Shown here: piece after piece, positions 49,101 through 59,391 of the stretch
Numbering within the stretch: position 1 is the first letter of the stretch
How the letters are laid out: the number at the start of each line of letters is the position of its first letter
DNA from: Lytechinus variegatus
Taxonomy: Eukaryota > Echinodermata > Echinoidea > Temnopleuroida > Toxopneustidae
Assembly: GCF_018143015.1 (NCBI RefSeq)
Contig: NC_054741.1
Span: 56,001,048-56,065,047, forward strand
Reading direction: 5' to 3'
Length of the DNA: 64,000 bases
The notes under the pieces: model-generated
The model's database searches: none
What the model was told of the DNA's origin: nothing
The model's input: the letters and a program-made list of their open reading frames with translations, nothing else
Program-made: the position numbers and the translations under genes

Positions 49101-52100
49101 TGGTTAGAGCCGGGAGAGAGAGAGAGAGAGAGAGAGAAGGGGGGGTTACGGGAAGTGCTTGGTCGTTCACGACTGGGGACCATCTGTCATCGACAGCCGT
49201 CAATGGTTGATAGTGTTGACTTGATGTTTACAATTGCAAACCAGTCGGTCAAATCATTTCTCCTAGATATATTTAAATTATAAAATTGTACCAAAACGCT
49301 GTTAGAATTGGCGATGTTTAAAGTGGGCTATATAAAACACAAGTAAATAATGAACAGACAGACGTTTTGCAGCATAAACTAAGCATAATCACACCTTTAA
49401 ACCGATTTTGCATCCATAAACAAAATTAAATGTAAGAATAAGGAAAATAGGAAAGAAAGAAAAGAATACAAAAGTGAAAGACTGCCTAGATATAACAAGT
49501 GGAATGCCTCTGGCCGTCTCACCTGCATCACGCGGTTCAATATAGCAGCAGTGCTGACTTTGAATACTACTCTAACTCGCACAAGATGTTCAGTGATACA
49601 TGGTTACTCTTATGTCCACTTTTTATGAACTAGACCAATAAACTTACAGAGATATGATGGTTATTCACCAAAAAACCCCAACATGGCCAAAGTTCATTGA
49701 CCTTACATGACCTTTGACCATGATCATGTGACCTGAAACTCAAACAGGATATTCAGTGATACTTGATTACTCTTATGTACAAGTTTCATGAATCAGATCC
49801 ATAAACTTTCAAAGTTATGATGGTAATTCAACAGATACACCCAATTCGGCCAAAGTTCATTGACCTTTGACCTTGGTCATGTGACCTGAAACGTGCACAG
49901 GATGTTCAGTGATACTTGATTACTCTAATGTCCAAGTTTAATAAACTAGCCCAATAAACTTCCAAAGTTATGATGGTAATTCAACAGATACCCCCGATTC
50001 GGCCAAAGTTCATTGACCCTAATGACCTTTGACCTTAATCATGAGACCTGAAACTTGCACAAAATTTTCAGTGATGCTTGATTACTATTATGTCCAAGTT
50101 TCATGAATCAGATCCATAAACTTTCAAAGTTATGATGGGAATTCAACAGATATCCCCAATTCGGCCAAAGTTCATTGACCCTAAATGACCTTTGACCTTG
50201 GTCATGTGACGTGAAACTCATGCAGGATGTTCAGTGATACTTGATTAACCTTATGTCCAAGTTTCATGAACTAGGTCCATATATTTTCTAAGTTATGATG
50301 ACATTTCAAAAACTTAACCACAGGTTAAGATTTCGATGTTGATTCCTCCAACATGGTCTAAGTTCATTGACCCTAAATGACCTTTGACCTTGGTCATGTG
50401 ACATGAAACTCTAATAGGATGTTCAGTAATACTTGATTAACCTTATGGCCAAGTTTCATGAACTAGGTCCATATACTTTCTAAGTTATGATGTCATTTCA
50501 AAAACTTAACCTCAGGTTAAGATTTGATGTTGACGCCGCCGCCGCCGCCGCCGTCGGAAAAGCGGCGCCTATAGTCTCACTTTGCTTCGCAGGTGAGACA
50601 AAAATGAAGTATCAAATTGTTATGAATATATGGTATTAGTATTTCAACAAAATGATGAGAAAGAAACGTGTGTCCTCTGGATCCCCATGTCATAAAAATA
50701 AAAATGAGATAAGAACATATCAATCAAGAGAGAGGATATTAACATCAAGGAGATGACATAACAGGGCAGAGTTACGAGAGAGGGAGAGAGAGAGTGAAAC
50801 TGAAAGTTAATCCATATTCCGGGCTAGCTAGGGCCACAGGCGCACTGTCAAGACATTACGCGATTTGCTTATATAACTGTCAACCACGTGCGCACCGACC
50901 ACAGATCAGTGGCACCGACACGTGTGTTATTGGACTGTCAGATCAGCAGCTGGATCGACTCAAACATAATTCGGGTCATGTCAGTGGTCATCAGTGTTTA
51001 CAGTTTGCGGTGGTGGCACGCTTTGACCGTGTCATCATTATTTTCCCCACGTTTTGAGTGAATGTTTACAATTTGCGGTGGTAGCATGCACACTTTGACT
51101 GTCTGGTGCACCGCCAGTGCGCAGTGTTGTATTTAAGGCTGGAAATGTAGGTACACAGTTTTGGATTGCATTTGTGCGTGGAGATACGTTTCGGGATTCG
51201 GGACGAGCCGGGATCCCGATAAGGAAATTTTGAAGTTGCCGGGACGGTTTCGGACCGGGATTTTTTTTCTAGATAACAACACTATGTGAAGAGTTGTTTC
51301 ACTGTCACATTAGGTATCAAAATGAAGAGGAATAAGTGAATTATATACTGTATTATATTTTTCACAAAACAATGATATGCACAAATAAGTGACTCAGTCA
51401 ATGATGTCAATAACTCACTATTTCCTTTGTTTTTTATTGTTTGAATTATACAATATTTCATTTTTTACAGATTTGACAATAAGGACCAACTTGACTGATC
51501 CATATAGTACTAACAATGCTACATGTAAGGGAGGAATTAATCGTTGTATCACTTGACAATTAGGAGAAAATTGGAATATTTCATATTTCATATAATACAA
51601 TACAAAGAAATATTGAGTGGATGACGTCATAGTCTCCTCATTTGCATACCCACCAGGGGGCCGTTTCATAAAGCTGTTCGTAAGTTAAGAGTGACTTTAA
51701 GAACGACTGGTGATCTTTTCTTACGTGCTAAACCATTGCCTATGGTGTATACCATTTACCAAAAGAAAGGATCACCAGTCGTTCTTAAAGTCGTTCTTAT
51801 CTTACGAACAGCTTTATGAAACACCCACCAGGATGTGCATATTGTAAATTATGAAATTAAGCGAAACTTTAAAATGTCATAACTTTCTTATTTTGAATCT
51901 GATTTTGATGACATTTTCAGTGTTATGCTTGTTGGATTTTTCTCTTTTTATTCAAATCAACTTTTTGCTGGGGTGGACTTGTCCTTTAAAGCTTTACAAA
52001 TATAATGACATTTTTTGTGTGTTATCAGACATTACACTCTCATTATAAGATTGACGCTACATATACATCATGTGGAATATATTATAGAGTTACGTTTAGT

Positions 52101-55100
52101 AACAAAGGAAAACCAAAAATAAGAATATTGTTGCCGGTAATTGTACATTTACAATAAAGAGGATGGACTCTATAGTGAACCTGATGTGTCTGACAATACA
52201 CCCACCCTGCATCCTTCAACTTGCTTAACTTGTATGTACATGAGAAAGTTTGTAACTTCCTCTTTGTAACAGGTGCAATTAATTATCATCAGTCATTGAC
52301 ACCTTATGAATAGTTAAATGTACATGTGTGTACATGTAGGCCTATCAATATGGCTGAAACACAATGTGATTATCATATCAACACTTAATATGAAGAAGTC
52401 ATTAATTCCGCTGTATTGTAATCAAATTACTCGTAGCTATCTTTGAATATTTCATTTCTGGAGAGCTAAATGTAGTTTTTGTTTTTGCTTTCATTAGAAT
52501 AGACTATATTATAAGCCATTTCATTATTACAATTTGTGCGTGAGCAGATAAAGGTCAAAAATAAACCAGAATAGGAATTTTCTAAATCATTGAGATGAGC
52601 ATCATGGTTGTTATCCCATTCAAAGAATGGTGATGATGATGATTACGAAGTGCATTGTAGATTTCAACTTGTGCTTGCATTATTGATCTTCATGATTAAA
52701 TGGTGGTAATTTTTTACCGGACTGCTAAGAAAGCATGAATGATTGTAAGCAGGCAACCAGAGGACCGACAGCTTAAGGTCCCCCCTGAAAGACCTGGTAC
52801 TGAAGATTAATGCTTTACCAAAAGGCACTAGCGCACCAAGTGGGAATCGAACCCGGGTCACCCGAATACGAATCCCCCGCTCTACCGACTGAGCTATCGC
52901 GCCTCCTCGGACAGGATGTGTGAAGGAAAGGTTGTTCACAAAGCCCATTTAAGCAATAGTCGGTGATCACTCCCATCCATTAAATAAGAAATTACTACTT
53001 CGTAGTGGAAGAAGGTGGGAATCAGTCAGGGCAAGAACAAGCCGTTACGGATATTCTTTTATTCCTTTCTCAATTCGTCTTCTGAACCATAAAATACATG
53101 TAGAAAACAAGTCACCTCATTGCAGAATTACACTTATTCTTCAATATTGCCATCTATGTCTCCGCATAAATACAATATACTCAAACTGCCACGAATGTAA
53201 TGAGTAATGATAGTAGTAGCAGCAATAGTAATGATAATGATAATGAACAGCAACTATAATGATTAAAATAATAATAGTATCGACAACATGGTCAATGTAG
53301 AGTTGTGGATTTTTATATGTGAATTATGCTTCAAGTAATAAATAAACAAATAAATAAAATGACCGGATACTTTCTCATTTAACAGTTCTAAAATGATGAT
53401 AATGATAATCACGCCAAATATGCCTACTTGTTGTTCTTATTTTAACAATGATCTCATTATACTCTTTTAATCGACTTTAATATAATAAGAATGAATGTAC
53501 ATGTAATATATGCACGCCAATATTTTGTATTAATTTGTCTCTCCTTGATTTTGTATATTTCCTTATAAAATGTGTTGTCATTTGTATTTTGAATGTATAC
53601 AAAATGAATTTCCATTTAGCTGGACAATAAAACATTATATATGATGATGATGATGGTGGTGGTGGTGGTGATGATTATGATGATGATGGTGGTGATGATG
53701 ATCACAATGACATGGATGATAATGACAATAATGAAGATGGTGTTATGACAGTGGTGATCATGACAATGACGATAATAATAATGATGTAGATTATGATATT
53801 GATGGTAATGATGATGATGATAACACAGAAACTATTCCTCCTCACTTACCTGCCTAATACTTTTGACATGATGAACTTTTCTCTAAGTGCTGAAGGAAGA
53901 TTACTTTGATCAGAATCCGATGTATCCATGAAAACATATGCTGAAATAACACATAATAGTATAAATTCATAAATCATCTGTCATGCATGCTTCATGAACT
54001 TTATAAATGAAATGTAATAATATTGCATCACATGACCATACTGGCATGGAATCATATAGACGGGGGACATTCCTATCCTATAAGGATGCCAGAGGAATTG
54101 AAAAAAATATAAAGACAAAATGTTTAAAAATACCCCAAAATACACTAACATGGTTGTCAAAGATAGAAAAGGGTTATCACTACAAGGTCAGGTATTATCT
54201 TGCAGAGGAATATAAAGATCATCTCTTATTTTGCAACATACATGTAGGATTTTATTGACTAAAAGACATGCCAGGTGTTTTACTTTATCACCGAGCAATG
54301 TCTATTAGAATCATTTTTACACATAATCTCTACATGTATGTATGCAAATAAGAAAGTGGTAAGTTGTCAAATTCTGAAAGAACTTGATTTCACATTTAAC
54401 AAGGATTTTGTTTTACTGACAAAATACAACCGAATTCTCCCAAACTCACTATTTCTCAAAAAAATTCTCAACCATTCAAAAAAAAAATGCATACAAGAGA
54501 AAAAAAGTGCTAAAATCCATTACTATTTACCTTTGTTTTTGGATAATGAAAGAGCAATCTCATCATTGTTGTTTAGAACTCTCTTCTTCCCTTTACCTTG
54601 AAAAGTGTAAAATAGGAAAGGGTTGAATAAAGTTAATTAAATGTCTGCTTAATTTGTGCATTTTTATAGTACATATACCACCAACGACATCATGAGAGAC
54701 CTAATGTTCACTGTGGTCACCAACTTTTTCATCAACAACCCCTGCATTATAAACTGAGAAATAAAGTTTGTGTGTGTGTGACCACCATCCGATTCAATAG
54801 TAGTTTTTAATGGACAGAGGCATGAAAGCAGCCCCCATTAAAAAAAATATGGTATTTAAAGTTATTCTCAAGGGCAGTAGGCGATAACCTTTTTTAACAT
54901 GTAATAAGATGAAAAAATACTCTCAGTAATTAAGTTCTAGAGTTTTTATTTTCCCCTAAAAGTATATTCATGGACAGTATTAAAAAGAGAGATTTTTCAA
55001 CAATGTAAGAGAACAGGAAAGTTTTGAAAACTGTAACCTCCAAAAAGAATTTTTAAGAAATCCCAAAAACAATAAATGAGGTAATTTTAAGGGCAGTAAA

Positions 55101-58100
55101 TGTACATGTGATAGATTTATGTCGATATTACGGAACAGGAGAAAAAACTCAGTACAGGTTTTATACCCATGATAAATAGGGTATAATATGTATTTCAGAG
55201 GTCTGAACACGGACATTCAAGATTCTTGTGAAATATCATTTGAGAAAAAAAATGCACTGACTTGAAGATAAAGGGGAAGGGAAATAAAAAAGGGAAAAGG
55301 ATTGCAAAATATACATGAGATTCTGATTTCACCATTGATCCCTAAATTTTGATAATAGATCATCGTTTCTATTATTTCAATTTAGTTATTTCCCTAAAAG
55401 AGATCTACATCAAAGACCTTACTTTAGCTTCTTACCAATCTTTTCTCCATTCACAAAGGTGCCATTTGAGCTCCTATCTTCAATAAAGTAGAAACTGCAA
55501 TTATCATTTGATTCCTGGAAAACACAAGAAGAAATATGTAACTTTTGATACCAGGACTGGCATAATGAAAATTATTTTACAGGTTCTCTGTAAAGTTTGA
55601 AATGATTTATTTTTCTATTAAATGAACTTTCAACCATTGACACTGAGCATTTAGAACTGAAGTTTAGTTGATATATCCCATTCCCATGACATTACCCAAT
55701 CATAACATTGAAGAATGAATTTTTATTTAGATATATTAAAGACTACAACTTGTAACTCCAGTGGATGACAGGTGTTGAGGGTGGTCACCTACATTGTATT
55801 TCCTTACCTTAAATATCCTAAAATGTGTTTTACTAAGTGTCTGGTAACAGGGATTTCTGCTTATCTCGGGGCTGTTGTAACAAATGTCGCATGATGGATC
55901 CCTTCCAAATAGGTATTCTTCCTTTGTATCCAAGAAATCTACAATTTTCATAAAAAGGATAGAATAATATTAACAAAATTAATATGGTTGCATTCTTGCA
56001 GATTCAATTTATTGCCCTTTTACCGTACCATGGTTACTCGGTAAATGTGTACAAACGATGAAGGCGATTATGATGCTGATGGAAATGACAACAATTCAAC
56101 TACCACCAATAAACACATAATCAATAGATGATAATACATCTCCATCTACAACTTAAAACTTTTTCTTCATCACATCTGTTGTTGAAAGCTTAATTATCAC
56201 TTGAGAGTCAAAAAGATACATGTACAAAATCATACTGAATAGTGAATAGAACTTAAATATGGGGAAGTTCACCCTGATAAGTTTTTTTTTTCATTAGCAA
56301 AAATACAGTAAACATTCTACTAGTAAAATCCACATACAGAGTTGTGATTTTTTTTTGGGGGGATGGGGGTGAGACCATAATGTTCTATGGAAGTCTAATC
56401 ACATCAGCATCATTTGTTGACTGTGAACAAAGCGGTTGGAAAGGATTGAAAACCTTGCTTCTAAAAACAGCTTTAACTGAAATTGAAAATACTAATGAAT
56501 TTCATATTACATGTTCATTAGCCATTACTCACTATACATTAAGTAAAAAATGTATAATTTAGATTTGTCTATCAGCACTTTGGAAAGTAGGTGCATGTGT
56601 TAACAATTCGTAAGAGCGCGACTGTTTCAAATCGAGTTTGGATCAGATTTTAGCTCAGATGTGTACAAGTAAACACAGCAAAAATCAGAGCCAGGTGACT
56701 CGGCTCTGCCAATTTCAATTTTCATTCATTTTTTCAACAAAAAATGTTAAAAATGCCACTTTTCAGGATTCATTACAGATTTTTCCGGACACTGTTTGTA
56801 AGTGTTACTGTATAGTGAATGATCAGTTGATTATTGCCTAACTAACTATGTCTATGTTAATTGTGCAGGCGGTAATCCTCTGTTTTAGGGGTCCAAATTA
56901 TTTTAGGTTACTAACTTCAGGCAAAAGTCACAAATGCACTTACAATGAGAATAAGTCGTCCGCAAGCTAGCTACAAGGCCGTGAACGTACGAGCGCGCTC
57001 GATCGCCTATCGGCCTGGCTGGTCAATTGACTGCTCTCCCGGGGAGTCAAGGCGAAAGGTGGGGGGGTCCAATAGATACATATATATTGCTATATATCAC
57101 CTCCTCTGTTTGAGGGGATTTTATTAATTGTGGCATTGGGGGTACATTTATTTTTAGGGCATAATGACGACATTGGTAGCAAGGAGAAGGGGTGGTGGCG
57201 GTGGCAAGAGGGGATGAACTGCTCCATTATTAAGGGGCGCAATGTCATCATTATGCCCTAAAATGTACCCCCCAATGCCACAATTAATAAAATCCCCTCA
57301 AACAGAGGAGGTGATATATACAGGGCGCGACAAACCCGCTTGCCCGATTGCCCGGGGCAAGTGAAAATGACGTGCGGGCAAGCACCTCTCAAAGTCAATT
57401 GCCCGATCGGGCAAGTGGTTGTTGCGTCTTTTTTTTCTGTACCGTACCTCGTTTTTCCATAAATCATCAAAAATCCACACTCAAAATCATGAATAAGCCT
57501 TAAAAAATAGGAGTAGCGCCGTTTCAAATTCCGAAATTGCGTTATTTTTTCTGTACCACGTATTTCCATACATGGTACGGTGTGGTACCAGGTATGAAAA
57601 AAATCAACGCAATGGCCGGGAAACAGTTGAATGTAGTATAGGGGTCCATTATGACTACCACCATGTGCAATTTCTAATGCACATTTTCCACCTTCCGATA
57701 TCACAATTCTGTGATAAAATAATTAGAACTACACAGGAAATAAATCACAGAGTCTAGTAACTTCGCATTGGTGAGTTGTCATGTCATTCGGCTTTGCTTT
57801 TCAAAACGGCCTATTAACATCCAAAATAACTTCCAATAAAGTTTGATGATTTCTTCATTGTCATGTATATTTAAGTTATTAATGAATACATTCTCACCAA
57901 ATTTAGACTCCCCCATAGAGAAATGCAATTTTCGTAGAAGTCTGCGTTTTCAAAGAACTTCAGGAAAAGTTAGGGTATGTGGGCCTTTATTACACGGCCG
58001 AGTACAGGTTATTGTACTGGAATAGGCGAAGTAGAAATTAGATATTGAATTCATTTATATCAAAGTTCAACTCACAGTCACACCCACACAAACACACGCG

Positions 58101-58850
58101 CGCACACACACACACACACACCCAAGATTCTAAGCATAGTGAAAAAAAATACTTAAAAATCATACAATATTAAACAATGTTACTAATAATTCATTAATAA
58201 GTGAACAGGTATTATTTAAAAAATTGGGCAAGCAGTTTTTTCTATCGGGCAAGCAAATTTTTTCATCACTTGCCCAACAGGGCAAGTGACGAAAAAAAAT
58301 TTTGTAGAGGCCTGTATAAAGCAATATATATGTATCTATTGGACCCCCCACCTTTCGCCTTGACTCCCCGGGAGAGCAGTCAACTGACCAGCCAGGCCGA
58401 TAGGCGATCGAGCGCGCTCGTACGTTCACGGCCTTGTAGCTTGCGGACGACTTATTCTCATTGTAAGTGCATTTGTGACTTTTGCCTGAAGTTAGCAACC
58501 TAAAATAATTTGGACCCCTAAAACAGAGGATTACCGTGCAGGCTATACTACACAGTGACATGAATGAATGACCTGCGGCTACAACTGAAGTACAACATAA
58601 ATTCTAATAATTATGAAGAATTAGATTAGAAGTTAGACCTACCAACGCTCTTAAAACATTTCCCAATAGGATACAGACGACCCCAAACAACCACCTTCTC
58701 CTCCACAAAATCAAAATCTCCTTCAGCAACCTCCTGCGTTGGAATAGTCTCCATACTTGACAAAGTTCCCCCGGATGACAAACTCGCACTCGCACTGCTC
58801 GATGTGGTGTTGGGCTCTACGGAGCTCGAGCTCGAGCCGTTCAAGCTCAT
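40105..58850 (-). CDS. CHEK2: checkpoint kinase 2 (CHK2), 13 exons, 539 residues
   Basis: A nuclear Ser/Thr kinase of the DNA-damage response, activated by ATM. Exons: 58850-58643, 55938-55808, 55514-55436, 54596-54531, 53940-53850, 47937-47829, 47290-47237, 46120-46056, 42912-42813, 42470-42432, 42095-41768, 41033-40870 and 40290-40105. Every junction is GT-AG and in phase. The N-terminus is Ser-rich with one TQ (Thr38 in [10 protein letters not shown]), aligning with human Thr68. The FHA domain (~60-160) has FGRD, Arg82, and [10 protein letters not shown]. The kinase domain has GRGACGQV (191-198), Lys213 in VAVKI, HRDLKPEN (Asp312), DFG (Asp333), Thr348 and Thr352 in [14 protein letters not shown], and HPWLQD. 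The tail has TKKRPRES, a probable nuclear signal. Human CHK2 has 543 residues, so the length fits. An in-frame ATG at 58877 would add nine residues. Introns are long and full of transposon relics. Confidence 0.95.
43175..44950 (+). repeat. DR1-unit repeat element, long copy, CHK2 intron
   Basis: Starts CAAGTGGAATGCCTCTGGCG and contains about ten tandem units of roughly 160 bp. Typical unit phrases are GGATGTTCAGTGATACTTGA, AAGTTTCATGAACTAG, CAAAGTTATGATGG, GGCCAAAGTTCATTGACC and TGACCTTTGACCTTGGTCAT. It ends with a GACGCCGCCGCCGCC stretch, GGCGCCTATAGTCTCAC and GCAGGTGAGACAAAAA. The head segment recurs inside (43875-43935) and the tail recurs at 44880-44945, so the element has grown by internal duplication. 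The ends carry GTCTCACCTGC and GCAGGTGAGAC as a short inverted pair. No coding capacity. Confidence 0.85.
44949..45488. mobile_element. MITE of the AAGGACAAGTCCACC family, copy 3
   Basis: Directly abuts the DR1-unit element. The left terminal bases are lost and it starts at AACGCTGGAAATTTCATC. The right end is GTTGGGTTAGACTTGTCCTA. Internal TGACATCATCAGCCTCCTCA and inverted arms match the family. Confidence 0.72.
49116..49136. repeat. (GA)n microsatellite
   Basis: About ten GA units, followed by a G-run. Confidence 0.85.
49497..50605 (+). repeat. DR1-unit repeat element, third copy, inside the hAT-like element
   Basis: It has the same head (CAAGTGGAATGCCTCTGGCC) and tail (GGCGCCTATAGTCTCAC, GCAGGTGAGACAAAAA) as the copy at 43175-44950, with about six units and four exact TGACCTTTGACCT motifs. 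The CCG run before the tail is longer here. Confidence 0.85.
51345..51989. mobile_element. MITE of the AAGGACAAGTCCACC family, copy 4, with a nested MITE
   Basis: The right end is GCTGGGGTGGACTTGTCCTT. The left end is missing or highly diverged. It is interrupted by a second MITE (51658-51826), so this copy is the older of the two. Confidence 0.72.
51658..51826. mobile_element. foldback MITE (GGCCGTTTCATAAAGC family), copy 2, nested
   Basis: The ends GGGCCGTTTCATAAAGCTGTT and its complement are flanked by ACCAGG on both sides (51652-51657 and 51827-51832), a clear 6-bp duplication within the host MITE sequence. Confidence 0.82.
52680..52910 (-). mobile_element. tRNA-derived SINE
   Basis: The minus strand starts GGAGGCGCGATAGCTCAGTCGG and contains a good RNA polymerase III A-box (TAGCTCAGTCGG) and B-box (GGGTTCGATTCCC) at normal spacing. 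A non-tRNA body follows, with GGGGACCTTAAGCTGTCGG, and then an A/T-rich end. The T-arm and acceptor stems no longer pair well, so it is a retroposon rather than a working tRNA. The body resembles, from memory, conserved-core SINEs of deuterostomes. Confidence 0.75.
53480..53640 (+). mobile_element. possible LINE 3' end leading into a (GAT)n tract
   Basis: A stretch with TTTGTATTTTGAATGTATAC and CTGGACAATAAAACATTATA ends in repeated GATGAT, the usual form of a CR1-type tail. No coding part was recognised. Confidence 0.4.
53640..53830. repeat. (GAT)n / (GGT)n microsatellite
   Basis: Interrupted trinucleotide repeats directly upstream (in CHK2 sense, downstream) of exon 5, ending within about 20 bases of its donor region. 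Confidence 0.8.
57097..57314. mobile_element. 218-bp foldback MITE nested in the left arm
   Basis: Ends TCACCTCCTCTGTTTGAGGG and its complement. The arms are about 75 bp, including AGGGCATAATGACGACATTG. TATATA is on both sides. The right arm of the host element lacks it, so it inserted later into the left arm. Confidence 0.8.
58085..58122. repeat. (CA)n microsatellite
   Basis: CACACA units with CGCG interruptions. Confidence 0.8.
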
Positions 58851-59390
58851 GTCGCACACACATGCAGTAGTAAACACGGGAACGCTGGGCCCGAGTGCGC
58901 TACGTATGTGCTCAGCGGAAACTCGAGGCTAACCTCCGCCAGTCTGACCCGGCAGATGTACCGTGACGTAAGTATCCAATCCGGCGGCACGAAATACTGC
59001 GGCGCGAGATTCAGCCTGAACACTACCACTGCCTGGATTATTTCCTTGAGTCCATCTTTCAATTAGCTCATCGGGTAAGAAGATATCATCAACAATCCAA
59101 TAATTTCTGCAAATTCGATTAACTTCGTATGGTTTTGAATTCTGCAAGCAAAGTCCAAGTAATTGTCCGTTATTTTTTGGTAAAATTCCAATACACCGTA
59201 TCGTAGGTCTACGCTAGTTCTAATTCTATATCAGCTGATAAACCACGTGGCGATATCGGCGATCGCGCGTTTGCGGTCATCGACCTTAAGGCTATCCGGA
59301 TACGAATCCCGGATCAGGGGATTCCCAATTATTGATCATGATCATTGACAGGCGGTCCCCGTCCAGAGAGAAGATAAAAGTCATGGCATT
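58851..59390 (-). promoter_or_regulatory. CHK2 upstream region, relatively CpG-rich, with an unassigned open frame
   Basis: This region is richer in CpG than most of the window and should contain the CHK2 start of transcription. An open frame at 59147-58929 on the minus strand (contains NYWIVDDIFLPDELIERWTQ) follows a TTGCTTGCAG acceptor-like site. It ends before the CHK2 ATG and is not in a form I recognise. A leader exon is one explanation. Confidence 0.35.
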
Positions 59391-59391
59391 C

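Larger units (their letters stand above)
48505..51284. mobile_element. 2.78 kb hAT-like non-autonomous element, complete, CHK2 intron 5
   Basis: An exact 8-bp duplication, TGTGAAGA, flanks it (48497-48504 and 51285-51292), as known for hAT elements. Ends: TAGTGTTGTCAGTCGGTCCG on the left, and on the opposite strand TAGTGTTGTTATCTAG on the right. Both subterminal regions are rich in CCGGGA/TCCCGG. The interior holds a copy of the DR1-unit repeat (49497-50605), a (GA)n tract and purine-rich DNA, but no transposase. The middle repeat sits well inside both ends, so it was either captured or inserted later. Confidence 0.78.
56870..58536. mobile_element. 1.67 kb foldback element in CHK2 intron 1, with a nested MITE
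   Basis: Inverted arms of about 225 bp run from CGGTAATCCTCTGTTTTAGG inward and its complement at the far end, flanked by the direct repeat TGCAGG (56864-56869 and 58537-58542). Arms include TAGGTTGCTAACTTCAG, AAGTCGTCCGCAAGCTAGC and GTACGAGCGCGCTCGATCG. The arms meet CAGGGCGCGACAAACC (57321) and, on the other strand, CAGGCCTCTACAAA (58314), so the inner 994 bp may be a separate element or simply the loop. The inner part carries repeated TTGCCCGATCGGGCAAGTG-type palindromes. No transposase frame. Confidence 0.8.

Noticed and set aside
52834-52910. Functional tRNA gene on the minus strand
   Set aside because: A- and B-boxes are good, but the T-stem and acceptor stem do not pair and a SINE body follows directly. 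Called a SINE instead.
57258-57704. 148-codon open frame
   Set aside because: It runs through the nested MITE and the inverted repeats of the foldback element. No protein features.
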